Assembly: GCA_900317375.1 (NCBI GenBank)
Contig: ONGJ01000014.1
Span: forward strand, 1 to 49,374
Direction of reading: 5' to 3'
Source: an uncultured Eubacteriales bacterium
GTDB lineage: Bacteria; Bacillota; Clostridia; Oscillospirales; Oscillospiraceae
Length of the DNA stretch: 49,374 nt
Shown here piece by piece: positions 14,593 to 23,176 of this stretch. A model generated the notes under the pieces. It did not search any database. It saw only the letters and a program-made list of their open reading frames with translations, and had not been told where the DNA came from. The translations under genes and the position numbers were made by a program. The stretch's first letter is position 1. The number at the start of each line of letters is the position of its first letter.

Positions 14593-15666
14593 ATGGAAAA
14601 AACGTATATCGGATGGCAGGACTGGAAAGAAAAAAGCCGCCAGACCGAGGTGACGGAGGAAACGGAGCTGCTGGCGAATGACGGGAAACTGCTGACCAGG
14701 GGCTGGGCACGGCAGAACGTATTTCGCTATGACCGGGACCGGGTGCGCCATCCCCTGCGCCGCAAGGAATGGGATTTCTATCAGATTTCGGACGGGAAGA
14801 TGATGGCCCAGATCAGCTTTGCCAACATCTCGCTGGGCGGGTATGCCTCGGCGGTGCTGGTGGACCTGCAGGCTGGGAAAACCCTGGTGTCGAGCATGGC
14901 GCCCTTTGTCGGCGGGATGGACCGCTATGTGCTGCCGGCGAAGGGCGACGTACCGAACGATGTCGTCTTTCGCGTCGGCAAGGCGCTTTTCGAGGTGCAC
15001 ACCGGGCGGGAGACCCGCAGCATCCGCTTTGAAAACGGCGATGTGCGCTGCGCCTTCAGCATGGAGATCATGCCCGGGCTGGAGAACATCACGACGGTGC
15101 TGCCCTTCCGGGGCGCCCCCGACCGGTATTTCATGACCACCAAGCAGAACTGCATGCCCTGCTCGGGAAGCTTTACCGCCCCGGGCGTGTCGGCATCGTT
15201 CTCAAAGGAAAACTGCTTTGCCGTTCTCGACTGGGGCCGGGTCTGCACCCCCTATTCGCTGGTCTGGTACTGGGGCAACGGCTCGGGCAGGGCCACGGAC
15301 GCGGAGGGGAAGGAGCACCTCTTCGGCTTCGAGATCACCTGGGGCATCGGGGACGAGGCCGAGGCCACCGAGACCTGTGTCTTTGTGGACGGAAAGGCCC
15401 ACAAGATCGGAGCGGTGGACGTGGAGACCTTCCCGAAGCCGGACCGGTATATGGAGCCCTGGCAGTTTCTGTCCGACGACGGACGTTTTCAGATGCGCAT
15501 GACGCCGTTCTATGACCATCACAGTGATTTGGACGTGAAGATCATGCGGATGCACAGCCACCAGGTGCACGGCCTGTGGAACGGAACGGTCACGCTGGAG
15601 GACGGACGGGTGCTGACGGTGCACGACCTGTACGCCTTCTGCGAGTACGTCGAAAACCGCTGGTGA
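14593..15666 (+). CDS. DUF2804 family protein
   Basis: A 357-residue cytoplasmic protein with the DUF2804 pattern: a conserved N-terminal stretch with LLANDGKLLTRGWAR, then RRKEWDFYQISDGKMMAQIS, CAFSMEIMPGLENITTVLPF and ASFSKENCFAVLDWGRVCTP, and a C-terminal region with MTPFYDHHSDLDVKIM and QVHGLWNGTVTLEDGRVL. The fold is probably lipocalin/hydroxysteroid-dehydratase-like beta sheet; no enzymatic activity is established to my knowledge. There is no signal peptide. The start at 14593 is set by GAGAGGG seven bases upstream; an earlier in-frame GTG would translate the repeat element. It is transcribed away from the HAD gene on the same strand and could be co-transcribed through the repeat. Confidence 0.82.
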   Translation: MEKTYIGWQDWKEKSRQTEVTEETELLANDGKLLTRGWARQNVFRYDRDRVRHPLRRKEWDFYQISDGKMMAQISFANISLGGYASAVLVDLQAGKTLVSSMAPFVGGMDRYVLPAKGDVPNDVVFRVGKALFEVHTGRETRSIRFENGDVRCAFSMEIMPGLENITTVLPFRGAPDRYFMTTKQNCMPCSGSFTAPGVSASFSKENCFAVLDWGRVCTPYSLVWYWGNGSGRATDAEGKEHLFGFEITWGIGDEAEATETCVFVDGKAHKIGAVDVETFPKPDRYMEPWQFLSDDGRFQMRMTPFYDHHSDLDVKIMRMHSHQVHGLWNGTVTLEDGRVLTVHDLYAFCEYVENRW

Positions 15667-15751
15667 AGCGCTCCCCCGCATTCCGGCCGTGCAGACGGAA
15701 AAGCCCGCTGCTTTGAATGGCTTCCCGGCGGAAGGGTGACAAAAATAATCC

Positions 15752-15780
15752 TTGAATTCGTTTGGAAGTTATGGTATAGT
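15752..15780 (+). promoter_or_regulatory. Promoter of tRNA-Val
   Basis: TTGAAT (15752-15757), 17-base spacer, TATAGT (15775-15780), 11 bases before the tRNA 5' end. Confidence 0.75.
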
Positions 15781-15791
15781 AATTGGGCCTT

Positions 15792-15868
15792 GGAGGGTTA
15801 GCTCAGCTGGTTAGAGCGTCCGCCTCACACGCGGAAGGTCGACGGTTCGAGTCCGCCACTCTCCACCA
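15792..15868 (+). tRNA. tRNA-Val (anticodon CAC), CCA encoded
   Basis: A 77-base cloverleaf: acceptor GGAGGGT paired with ACTCTCC, D-arm with TTAGCTCAGCTGGTTAGAG, anticodon stem TCCGC/GCGGA around loop CTCACAC with anticodon CAC reading GTG codons, T-arm with GGTTCGAGTCC, discriminator A and encoded CCA. A promoter lies just upstream and a terminator follows. Confidence 0.95.
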
Positions 15869-15878
15869 TCCCAAAGGA

Positions 15879-15916
15879 GAACCCCTGCAGTCGGCAGAGG
15901 TTCTTCTCTATTTTTT
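15879..15916 (+). terminator. Terminator after tRNA-Val
   Basis: AACCCCTGC (15880-15888) pairs with GCAGAGGTT (15894-15902) with one mismatch, and ATTTTTTC follows. The transporter gene starts only 20 bases later, so its transcription depends on read-through or an internal promoter. Confidence 0.7.
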
Positions 15917-15936
15917 CTGCAAGGGCGCTGCTGTCC

Positions 15937-16863
15937 ATGAAAAACAACAAATTCCACATTTTTCTGCTGTTTCTGTGCTCCTTTCTCTGGGGCACCACCT
16001 TCGTCGCGCAAAGCATCGGGGCAGAGCATGTCGGCGCCTTCACCTATCTTGCCGGGCGCAGCTGGGTCGCCGTGGCGTTTCTGACGCCGGTGGTGCACGT
16101 GATGGACCGCTTCTTTGACCGGCGCGGGATCGACAATCGCCGGCCGAGGAATGCGTCCCAGCGGAAATACCTGATCACGGCCGGCTGCATCAGCGGCGTC
16201 CTGCTCTGCGCGGCCAGCGCCGCCCAGCAGATCGGCATCGCCTATACCACGGCCTCCAAGGCAGGCTTCATCACGGCGCTGTATGTGGTCATCGTGCCGC
16301 TGCTGAGCATCTTTCTCAACCGGCGCCCGACCAGGCAGATCTGGTTCTGCGTGCTGCTGGCGCTGGTGGGGATGTATCTGCTGTGCATGACCGCCGAGAG
16401 CCTGCGCCTCGAGGTCGGCGATGCCTGGGAGCTGGCCTGCGCCTTTCTGTTCGCGGTGGAGATCCTGGTCCTCTTCCACTACAGCTCGCGGGTGGACGCG
16501 GTGCGCCTGTCGAGGATGCAGTTTCTCGTCGTGGCGATCCTCAGCACGGTGCTGATGCTCCTGCTGGAGGAGCCCACGGCCGAAGCCATCCGCCTCGCCC
16601 TGCCGGCCATCCTGTACGCCGGGATCTTCTCCAGCGGCATCGCCTATACGCTGCAGATCTTCGGGCAGGAGGACGTAAACCCCACGCTGGCAAGTCTGGT
16701 GATGAGCTTAGAGAGCGTCTTCAGCGCGCTGACGGGATGGCTGATCCTCGGCGAACGCCTGACACCCCGGGAGCTGGCCGGATGCGCGCTGATGTTCATG
16801 GCCATCATCCTGGCTCAGCTCGATCTGCGGCCCCTGCTGGGCATAAAAAAGCCTTCTCCGTGA
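15937..16863 (+). CDS. EamA family (drug/metabolite superfamily) transporter
   Basis: A 308-residue inner-membrane protein with ten predicted helices in two EamA repeats. The first repeat opens with LLFLCSFLWGTTFVAQSIG and includes TTASKAGFITALYVVIVPLL, a DMT signature; the second contains ILYAGIFSSGIAYTLQIFGQ and the classic LMSLESVFSALTGWLILGERLT. DMT/EamA proteins export metabolites, amino acids or drugs; the substrate cannot be assigned. The ATG at 15937 is preceded by AAGGGCG. The gene follows tRNA-Val closely and has no obvious promoter of its own. The stop codon is embedded in a compact terminator hairpin. Confidence 0.9.
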   Translation: MKNNKFHIFLLFLCSFLWGTTFVAQSIGAEHVGAFTYLAGRSWVAVAFLTPVVHVMDRFFDRRGIDNRRPRNASQRKYLITAGCISGVLLCAASAAQQIGIAYTTASKAGFITALYVVIVPLLSIFLNRRPTRQIWFCVLLALVGMYLLCMTAESLRLEVGDAWELACAFLFAVEILVLFHYSSRVDAVRLSRMQFLVVAILSTVLMLLLEEPTAEAIRLALPAILYAGIFSSGIAYTLQIFGQEDVNPTLASLVMSLESVFSALTGWLILGERLTPRELAGCALMFMAIILAQLDLRPLLGIKKPSP

Positions 16864-16876
16864 GGAGAAGGTTTTT
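16852..16876. terminator. Terminator overlapping the EamA stop codon
   Basis: CCTTCTCC (16852-16859) and GGAGAAGG (16864-16871) with loop GTGA, then TTTTT; the A-rich 5' flank gives a T tract on the minus strand for the convergent activase gene. Confidence 0.85.
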
Positions 16877-16890
16877 ATTCTCTTCTGATT

Positions 16891-17829
16891 TCATTCTCTT
16901 CCTATGCCCGAGATTTCGGCCTGAAGACCGCTTTCCTCGAAAAGCTCTCGGATCGCCTCCACCCGCTCGGGGGGCGGGGCTTCGAAGCGCTCCTGCCGGC
17001 TGCCGATATGCCGGGCCTTGGAAACGCCCAGGCTGTGATAGGGCAGAAGCGTCACGCGCAGGATGCGATGCAGGCGGTAAAAGTCCGCCGTGCGGGCCAT
17101 CAGGTCGTCATCGTCGTTCAGACCGGCGATCAGGGGCATGCGCATGTGGAGCTTCGGGCGGGTCGTCTCGCGCTCGGCCAGCATGATCAGGTTCTCCAGA
17201 ATCCGATCATTGTCAAGGCCGGTGAGGGCGCGGTGGCGCTCGCGGTCGAGGCACTTCATGTCATAGAGGATATCGGTCACGTTCTCCATCTGCGCGAGCT
17301 GCAGGAGGGCAGACCCGTCACCGCAGCCGGAGGTATCCAGGCAGACGCGGATGCCGCTTTGCAGGGCGAGTTCCGTGAGGGCGAGGGCGAAGTCCGCATG
17401 CATCAGGAGCTCGCCGCCGCTTATGGTCATGCCGCCGCCGGTGTTTTCGTAAAAGGAAATGTCCCTGCAGACCTCGTGCATAACCGCCTCGGGCGTCATC
17501 TCTGTACCGACGGTGCGCAGGCCTTCGGCATAACAGCCCTCGACACAGCGCAGACAGAGGTCGCAGCGGCCGCGGTCGATGTCCGCCTCGCCGTCTTCGT
17601 TTACGAACATGGCCTCGCGGGGGCAGTGAGCGATGCAGTAGCCGCAGTGGATGCAGCTGTTGGGCATGCGGATGATCTGCCGCTCGGGAGAGATCAGCTC
17701 GGGGTTATGACACCATCGGCAGTGCAGGGGGCAGCCCTTGAGGAACACCGTGGTGCGGATGCCGGGGCCGTCGTCGGTGGAGAACTTCTGGATGCCGCCG
17801 ATGAGGGCGGTGCGTCCTGTGTCGCCCAT
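16891..17829 (-). CDS. Glycyl-radical enzyme activating enzyme (radical SAM)
   Basis: A 312-residue radical SAM activase of the PflA family. It would use S-adenosylmethionine and a [4Fe-4S] cluster to place a glycyl radical on its partner enzyme. The cluster motif is KGCPLHCRWCHNPE, with Cys33, Cys37 and Cys40. Two extra ferredoxin-type clusters follow in an insert (CIHCGYCIAHC and CDLCLRCVEGC, about residues 58-100), as in activases of the diol dehydratase, hydroxyproline dehydratase and decarboxylase groups. TGGGMTISGGELLMH is the SAM-binding GGE region. The ATG at 17829 lies six bases after the stop of the glycyl-radical enzyme, so the two genes are one operon and the specific pair is clear. 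Confidence 0.93.
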   Translation of the reverse strand: MGDTGRTALIGGIQKFSTDDGPGIRTTVFLKGCPLHCRWCHNPELISPERQIIRMPNSCIHCGYCIAHCPREAMFVNEDGEADIDRGRCDLCLRCVEGCYAEGLRTVGTEMTPEAVMHEVCRDISFYENTGGGMTISGGELLMHADFALALTELALQSGIRVCLDTSGCGDGSALLQLAQMENVTDILYDMKCLDRERHRALTGLDNDRILENLIMLAERETTRPKLHMRMPLIAGLNDDDDLMARTADFYRLHRILRVTLLPYHSLGVSKARHIGSRQERFEAPPPERVEAIRELFEESGLQAEISGIGRE

Positions 17830-17835
17830 GGCGCG

Positions 17836-20214
17836 TCAGACCGCCTCGCGGAAGTGGGCCGTGCGGTAGATGATCGAGTTCTGGGCATCGCGGTCCAGCT
17901 CGGTGAAGTAGGCCATGTAGCCGGCCACCCGGACCATCAGGCCGCGGTAGTTCTCGGGATGCTCCTGCGCCTTTCGCAGGGTCTCGTCGTCGACGACGTT
18001 GATCTGGATATGCTCGCCGCCGCACTGGAAGAAGGTGCGGATGACGCCCTCGATGGCCTGCAGGCCCTTCTCGCCGCTGACCCCCTGCGGGTCGAAGCGG
18101 ATGTTGAACAGGGCGCCGTCGTGGAAGTTCTCCATGCCGGTGGAGGCCACCGACTTGACCGTGGCGGTGGGGCCCTTGACATCGCGGCCCATCATGGGCG
18201 AGGCATTGTCGCAGAAGGCCTCGCCGGCCAGGCGACCGTCGGGCGTCGCGCCGCAGACCGCCCCGTGGGAGACGTTCACGGTCTGGGAGAGGTTCGAGAA
18301 GGAATAGGTGCCGCCGCGGGCATCCTTCCAGGTCTGGACATTCGAGGCGATGAACTGGATCATCTCGCGGTAGACAGCATCGGCGTGCTCGTCATCGTTG
18401 CCGAACTTGGCCGGCTTGTTGATGAGCAGCTGGCGGACGCGCTCGTCCCCCTCAAAGTTGCGGTCCAGAATGCGGATCAGCTCGTCCATGCTGAGGTCGT
18501 GATCCTCGTACACGCACTTTTCGATGGCCACCAGCGAGTCGGAGAGATTCGCCGCGCCCGTCACGAACATGCCGGCCGTGGTGTACTTCGCCCCGCCCTC
18601 CTGGACGGAACGGCCGGACTCGACGCAGCCCTTCGTCACCATGGAGGCGAAGATCACGGGGTAGCGCGTGGCGTGGTAAGGCTGCATGCGGTTGTAGCCG
18701 ATGCGGATCTTGTCGTAGAAAAAGAGCAGCTGCTTTTTGACTGCGTCCTTGAGCTCCTCAATGTTCCGGAAGCTCCGGGGGTCGCCGGTCTGCAGACCCA
18801 CGAGGTCGCCGGTGGCGGGGTCGACGCCGTTGTGCAGGGTGATCTCGAGCACCTTGGGGGCGTTGACATAGCCCGCGTCGGGCGAGCCGTCCGTCGTGCC
18901 GCCGCCCGGGCCGGGCTGGATGCAGCCGACGATGGTCCAGTCGCGCGCCTCTTCCATAGAGCAGCCCTTGCCCAGGGACATTTTCATGGCGGCTTCGTCG
19001 TTGAAGAAGCCGGGGTTGGCCATGCCCGCCTGCACCATCTCGCAGCCCTTGCGGATCAGCGCCTCGGGGGTGTTCTTCCAGACGCGGACGGCCAGCACAG
19101 GCTGGGTCGTCTGCATCTCGGAGGCGGCGTCCAGGCAGAGATAGCTCAGGTCGTTGGTGGCGTCCCGGCCGTCCGGGGTCTGGCCGCCGACGATGAGGAT
19201 CTGCCACATCGGGTAGCCGGCGAAGGAGGTGGCATACCAGTGGTCGCGCACCTCGTAGACCTCGCAGGCCTTCAGATAGAGGCACTCGAGCAGCTCCAGC
19301 GCCCGGCCGGCTTCGAGAGTCCGGTCGATGATGACGTCCTTCTTATAGAAGGGCCACAGGTACTGGTCAAAGCGGCCGAAGCCGCAGGCCGTGGTGCAGA
19401 CCTCGATGTGGAAGCAGACATGCACGAACCACACAAGCTGCAGCGCCTGCCAGAACGTCTGCGGCGGGTTTTCGGGGACGACACGGCAGTTTTCGGCGAT
19501 CTGGAGAAGCTCGGCGCGGCGTGCGGGATTTTCGCAGGCCGCCGCCTGGTGCTCGGCCTCCTCCGCCATGCGGTGGGCATAGGCGATGAGGCCCTCGCAC
19601 TGGATGATGCAGGCGTTCCAGAAGTCGATTTTCCTCTGGTCGTCCGCGCTCATGCTTTGGGTCGAGGCGATGCGGGCACGGCACTCGTCCATATAGCCGC
19701 GCAGGCCGACCCGCAGCAGCTTTTCATGGTCGCAGGTGGTCTCGCCCGAAACGCCGTTGCGAAGGCCGACCGAGATGATGTCCTCGCGCCGGGCCTTTTC
19801 GATGTCCGGGGGCAGGACGCGGCCGGCCTCGTCCTCCATGGAGCGGCCGATCCAGTACTCGTTGAGGATGCGGACGATCTGCTCGCGGTCCTCCGGCGCA
19901 ATGTCGTAGGGGTCGCACTTTCTGACGGGAAACTCGTCGATATCGTGCAGATAGAATTTCTCGGCCGACTGGAACTCGGGATGGAGATTCGCGCCGCGGT
20001 AGCGGTTGGTGGGCGTGCCGACAATCAGCTCATCCTCCATGATGAGGGTGGTCATATGCTCCAGGATGTAGCGGACCACCTCCGCCCGGAACACCGGGGC
20101 GGCGTCGCCGGCAAAGCGTTTGTAGGCCTCGGTCTGCAGGACCAGCCGTTCGGCGGTGATGCAGGGCCGCGAGGCGAAGTACTTTTCTCTCATTCTGCGA
20201 ACTCTGTCGGTCAT
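17836..20214 (-). CDS. Glycyl-radical enzyme of unassigned substrate (PFL-like, divergent active site)
   Basis: A 792-residue enzyme with both halves of the PFL/PflD family. The glycyl loop MVRVAGYMAYFTEL carries the radical Gly765. The active-site cysteine is C431 in WTIVGCIQPGPGGGT. In glycerol/propanediol dehydratase, choline lyase and hydroxyproline dehydratase the motif is Cys-x-Glu; here the glutamate is Gln433. Upstream, the usual Gly-His-Thr before the DxxK motif reads SGETTCDHEK, so the catalytic-type histidine appears to be Glu158. The adjacent activase with extra ferredoxin clusters fits a dehydratase, lyase or decarboxylase rather than true pyruvate formate-lyase, which has Cys-Cys. 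The start is set by AAGGAG six bases before ATG. A repeat element fills its 5' region, with the aldo/keto reductase gene upstream. The substrate is unknown. Confidence 0.9.
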   Translation of the reverse strand: MTDRVRRMREKYFASRPCITAERLVLQTEAYKRFAGDAAPVFRAEVVRYILEHMTTLIMEDELIVGTPTNRYRGANLHPEFQSAEKFYLHDIDEFPVRKCDPYDIAPEDREQIVRILNEYWIGRSMEDEAGRVLPPDIEKARREDIISVGLRNGVSGETTCDHEKLLRVGLRGYMDECRARIASTQSMSADDQRKIDFWNACIIQCEGLIAYAHRMAEEAEHQAAACENPARRAELLQIAENCRVVPENPPQTFWQALQLVWFVHVCFHIEVCTTACGFGRFDQYLWPFYKKDVIIDRTLEAGRALELLECLYLKACEVYEVRDHWYATSFAGYPMWQILIVGGQTPDGRDATNDLSYLCLDAASEMQTTQPVLAVRVWKNTPEALIRKGCEMVQAGMANPGFFNDEAAMKMSLGKGCSMEEARDWTIVGCIQPGPGGGTTDGSPDAGYVNAPKVLEITLHNGVDPATGDLVGLQTGDPRSFRNIEELKDAVKKQLLFFYDKIRIGYNRMQPYHATRYPVIFASMVTKGCVESGRSVQEGGAKYTTAGMFVTGAANLSDSLVAIEKCVYEDHDLSMDELIRILDRNFEGDERVRQLLINKPAKFGNDDEHADAVYREMIQFIASNVQTWKDARGGTYSFSNLSQTVNVSHGAVCGATPDGRLAGEAFCDNASPMMGRDVKGPTATVKSVASTGMENFHDGALFNIRFDPQGVSGEKGLQAIEGVIRTFFQCGGEHIQINVVDDETLRKAQEHPENYRGLMVRVAGYMAYFTELDRDAQNSIIYRTAHFREAV

Positions 20215-20234
20215 GGTAATCTCCTTTATGATAG

Positions 20235-20401
20235 CTCCCAATCAGTCTGTGCCGTTTCGCGGCAAAAGAAGGGTTCTGCCCCTGTCGTCAGTACTGCGGC
20301 CGCGAATAGGTTTTTTGGGCGAAATCGTCTCCCCCGCTTCTGCGCGGCGCAGAAAGCTGTAGGCGAGAGCTCAGTTCCTCTTCCGCGCAGCGGCAGAAGG
20401 C
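20235..20401 (-). repeat. Interspersed structured repeat, copy 3 (modules A and B)
   Basis: Read on the minus strand, module A (20401-20342) has TTCTGCCGCTGCGCGGAA, then CTGAGCTCTCGCCT and GCGCCGCGC; it matches the copy at 38848-38905 closely. Module B (20303-20235) begins GCGGCCGCAGT and ends AGACTGATTGGGAG, matching 14377-14442. Module order is A then B, the reverse of copy 1, and no terminal inverted repeat is visible. The element lies between the reductase stop and the ribosome binding site of the glycyl-radical enzyme, so it is probably in their shared transcript. Confidence 0.7.
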
Positions 20402-20421
20402 TTCGTACGGGGAGAAACAGC

Positions 20422-21303
20422 TCAGTACTTTTCCATTGGGACCTTTTCGGTGGGGGCGGGGAAGGAACGGGACAGGCGGTCGAGATCTTCCTCGGTCAGA
20501 CATATATCTCGAACGGCCCAGTTCTCCTCGATATGGTCGAAGCCCACGGCCTTCGGCATGGCGGCCATATCCTGCAGGCGGAGCACGAAGGCCAGCAGCA
20601 CCTGGACAATCGAGCAGTTGTGCCGCTCAGCGACCGCGCGGACGTTTTCATCCCGGGCCATCCGTTCCTTTGACACATGATCCTGGGTCACGAGGGCGCC
20701 GGCCCGGCCCACCGGGCAGTAGGCCATGAAGGGAATGCTTTTCTCCCGCTGCCACGGCATCAGGTCATACTCGATGCCCCGGCTGCCGAGGTTGTAGAGG
20801 ACCTGGTTGACGCAGCACCGGTGTCCGTCCGGCACGCGCCAGAGGTCCTCCATGTCCTGCACGTCAAAGTTGGAAACGCCCCAGCGGCGGATCTTCCCCT
20901 GTTCCTTCAGCTCTTCCATACAGGCGACGGCCTCGCTGAGGTCGGCATCGCCCCGCCAGTGCAGCAGGTAGAGATCGACCCAGTCGGTCCCCAGATGGGC
21001 GAGGGAACGGTTCAGGCTCGAGTAGATGCGCCGGCGGTTGGCATTCTCGGGCAGCACCTTGGTGACGAGGAACTGGTCCTCTCTGCGATATCCCTGCAGG
21101 GCCCGGCCGACCAGCAGCTCGGACCGGCCGTCGGCATACATCTCGGCCGAGTCGATCAGACGGAAGCCCAGTTTGAAGCCGTGCCGCAGGCCGGCGATCT
21201 CGCGCTCGGCCCGGCGGTCGTCCTCGGCCATCTGCCAGGTCCCCTGGCCGAGACGGGGCATGTCCGCCCCGTCCGGCAGGCGTAAGGTTTCCTGAAATGC
21301 CAT
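20422..21303 (-). CDS. Aldo/keto reductase
   Basis: A 293-residue NAD(P)H-dependent TIM-barrel reductase. The catalytic tetrad is visible: Asp in RLIDSAEMYADG, Tyr in the same block, Lys in FLVTKVLPEN and His in YLLHWRGDAD. GIEYDLMPWQREKSIPFMAY and the cofactor-binding end region complete the family pattern. The substrate is not defined. The frame starts eleven bases after the stop of the NhaC-like transporter, so it is likely co-transcribed with it under the lysine riboswitch. It is separated from the glycyl-radical enzyme by the repeat at 20235-20401. An aldehyde product of the glycyl-radical enzyme could be its substrate, but that is only inference from position. Confidence 0.9.
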   Translation of the reverse strand: MAFQETLRLPDGADMPRLGQGTWQMAEDDRRAEREIAGLRHGFKLGFRLIDSAEMYADGRSELLVGRALQGYRREDQFLVTKVLPENANRRRIYSSLNRSLAHLGTDWVDLYLLHWRGDADLSEAVACMEELKEQGKIRRWGVSNFDVQDMEDLWRVPDGHRCCVNQVLYNLGSRGIEYDLMPWQREKSIPFMAYCPVGRAGALVTQDHVSKERMARDENVRAVAERHNCSIVQVLLAFVLRLQDMAAMPKAVGFDHIEENWAVRDICLTEEDLDRLSRSFPAPTEKVPMEKY

Positions 21304-21314
21304 GGGAACAAAGA

Positions 21315-22871
21315 TCAGGCAGCAGCCTCGGCTTCGTCGCCGGTGCCGTACTTCTTTACGGCGGCGCGGTGCAGCACGATCATGGCCGCAACCAGCAGGA
21401 CAGCCGAAACAACCAGACCGATGATGCCGTTGCCGGTGATGCCGATGAGGATGTAGCCCACCAGGCTGCAGGCCGCAATCGTCAGGGCATAGGGCATCTG
21501 GCTGCCGACGTGGTCGAGGTGGTTGCAGCTGGCGCCGGTGCTGGAAAGAATGGTGGTGTCAGAGATGGGCGAGCAGTGGTCACCGAAGATGGAGCCGGCC
21601 AGCGTAGCGGCCAGGGCGGCAACGGTCAGGTTCGGGGCGATGGCCTGCGCAACCGGAGCAACGATGGGGAGCAGAATGCCGAAGGTACCCCAGGAGGTGC
21701 CGGTAGAGAAGCTCAGGAAGGCCGCGAAGATAAAGACAATCATCGGGAGAATCGCGCCGGGAACGCCGATGGTCTGGAACAGGTTGCTGACATATTCCGG
21801 CGTACCGAGCAGCTCGCGGCAGACACCGCCGATGGCCCAGGCCAGAAGCAGGATGACGCCGGCGGTGATCATCGGCTCCATGCCCTTGACGACGCCCTGG
21901 AAGAACTCATGGAAGCTCATGATCTTACGGGGGACGTAGAGCAGCAGCGAGAAGAGAATCGCCGCGAAGGAGCCCCAGGTCAGGGCCTGGCCCGAAACGC
22001 TGTTGCCGAGGGAGGGTCCGAAGAGGCCGGCGACGGAGGGATCGTCGCTCCAGAATCCGCCGATATACATCATGGCGAGAATCGACACGACAACCAGCAC
22101 GAGAATCGGGAGAACCATGTCCCAGAGCGTCGCGTTGGACGGGGTTTCCATGCTCTCGTAATCCTGATCTGCGGCCGCCGAGAGGTCGCCCCTGCGCGCC
22201 TTGAGCTCAAAGCGGTACATCGGGCCGAAGTCCCACGAGAAGACGCAGATGAGAATCACCATCAGCAGGCAGAGCAGGGCGTACAGATTATACGGCACCA
22301 TGGCCATAAAGCCGCTGATGCCCGAGCTGAACACGCCCGTGTCGACCATGTAGCCGCCGACCGCGGCGCCCCAGGTCGAAATAGGGACCAGAATGCAGAT
22401 CGGGGCGGAGGTCGAGTCGATCAGGTAGGCCAGCTTCGGACGGCTGACGCGGTAGCGGTCGGAGACCGGCTTCATGACCGAGCCCACCGTCAGGGCGTTA
22501 AAGTAGTCGTCGATGAAGATCAGGCAGCCCAGCAGGGTGGTCAGCAGGGTCGACTGGGTCTTGCTGCGGATGACCTTGGAGGCCCAGCGGCCGTAGGCCT
22601 TGGCGCCGCCGGAGGCGTTGATGAGATAGACCAGCGAGCCGAGCAGGAAGCAGAACAGCATGATGTACCAGTCCGCACGCCCGAGGATCAGCTCGAACAT
22701 GACATTGACCGGCGCCACGACCGGGTTCAGCCCTGCGGCGCTGGCATAGATGATGGTCCCGGACAGAACACCGGCCACCAGAGAGAAGACGACCTCCTTG
22801 GTGATCAGGGCCAGTACGATCGCCACAACGGGCGGCAGCAGAGACCATGCGCCAACGTAAACAGATTCCAT
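21315..22871 (-). CDS. NhaC-family antiporter, probably a lysine transporter (LysW-like)
   Basis: A 518-residue membrane protein with about 12-13 helices. It belongs to the NhaC/ArsB ion-transporter superfamily: GCLIFIDDYFNALTVGSVMK, DSTSAPICILVPISTWGA, STGTSWGTFGILLPI and GDHCSPISDTTILSSTGA are all typical. NhaC-type genes behind lysine riboswitches are considered lysine transporters, and this one has such a riboswitch with a terminator directly upstream (22911-23172). High lysine should therefore stop transcription before the gene. The start MESVYVG is preferred; the longer frame runs back into the terminator hairpin. AAGGATG lies 12 bases upstream. Downstream genes (aldo/keto reductase and perhaps the glycyl-radical pair) may share this control. 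Confidence 0.88.
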   Translation of the reverse strand: MESVYVGAWSLLPPVVAIVLALITKEVVFSLVAGVLSGTIIYASAAGLNPVVAPVNVMFELILGRADWYIMLFCFLLGSLVYLINASGGAKAYGRWASKVIRSKTQSTLLTTLLGCLIFIDDYFNALTVGSVMKPVSDRYRVSRPKLAYLIDSTSAPICILVPISTWGAAVGGYMVDTGVFSSGISGFMAMVPYNLYALLCLLMVILICVFSWDFGPMYRFELKARRGDLSAAADQDYESMETPSNATLWDMVLPILVLVVVSILAMMYIGGFWSDDPSVAGLFGPSLGNSVSGQALTWGSFAAILFSLLLYVPRKIMSFHEFFQGVVKGMEPMITAGVILLLAWAIGGVCRELLGTPEYVSNLFQTIGVPGAILPMIVFIFAAFLSFSTGTSWGTFGILLPIVAPVAQAIAPNLTVAALAATLAGSIFGDHCSPISDTTILSSTGASCNHLDHVGSQMPYALTIAACSLVGYILIGITGNGIIGLVVSAVLLVAAMIVLHRAAVKKYGTGDEAEAAA

Positions 22872-22910
22872 AATTTTGCCACATCCTTTTCTGATTGATT
22901 GCTTTCTCTG

Positions 22911-22947
22911 AAAACAAAAGCAGCCGGTTGCGCGTCGCACCGGCTGC
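22911..22947 (-). terminator. Riboswitch expression-platform terminator
   Basis: Stem arms GCAGCCGGT (22920-22928) and ACCGGCTGC (22939-22947), extended inward by TGCG/CGCA; on the minus strand CTTTTGTTTTC follows. It lies between the lysine aptamer and the transporter start. Confidence 0.85.
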
Positions 22948-22992
22948 CTCAAAGATCATCTGACAGATACAGGGATGAAAACAGAACCCTGT

Positions 22993-23172
22993 CCGTAATA
23001 ATGAGCTCTCCGCAAAAGATGCGACAGTCATATGCATCTTCTGCATATGCCCAGGCCGGATTTACGCCTCATCCGCCTTCGGCGTATGCCCCTTTCCTTC
23101 GGCCGGGGATTGCTGGTCCCCTCGCTGCGGCCTCGGTACTCTTGACAATACGCGCCTCTACTTTTATTACGG
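22993..23172 (-). promoter_or_regulatory. Lysine riboswitch (L-box aptamer)
   Basis: On the minus strand, P1 is closed by CCGTAATAA (23172-23164) and TTATTACGG (23001-22993). Inside, AGAGGCGCG followed by AAGAGTA matches the conserved 5' core of the L-box and its loop-E-like turn. GGCCGAAGG and CGCCGAAGGCGG give the next helices; then CTGGGCATATGCAGAAG and ACTGTCGCATC, with GGAGAGCTC closing, follow the order known from the B. subtilis lysC leader. The length of about 180 bases is typical. Transcription would start at or next to the P1 strand. A terminator follows, so ligand binding should switch the gene off. Confidence 0.9.
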
Positions 23173-23176
23173 TTTC

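Noticed and set aside
7635-20214. A 1,2-propanediol pathway from FucO plus a glycyl-radical dehydratase
   Set aside because: The two genes are about 9 kb apart with unrelated genes between, and the glycyl-radical enzyme lacks the Cys-x-Glu motif of propanediol dehydratases.
17008-20673. A 1221-codon open frame opposite the glycyl-radical genes
   Set aside because: Antisense shadow: a low-complexity mix of Ala, Val, Gly and His without recognised motifs, crossing two real genes and a repeat.
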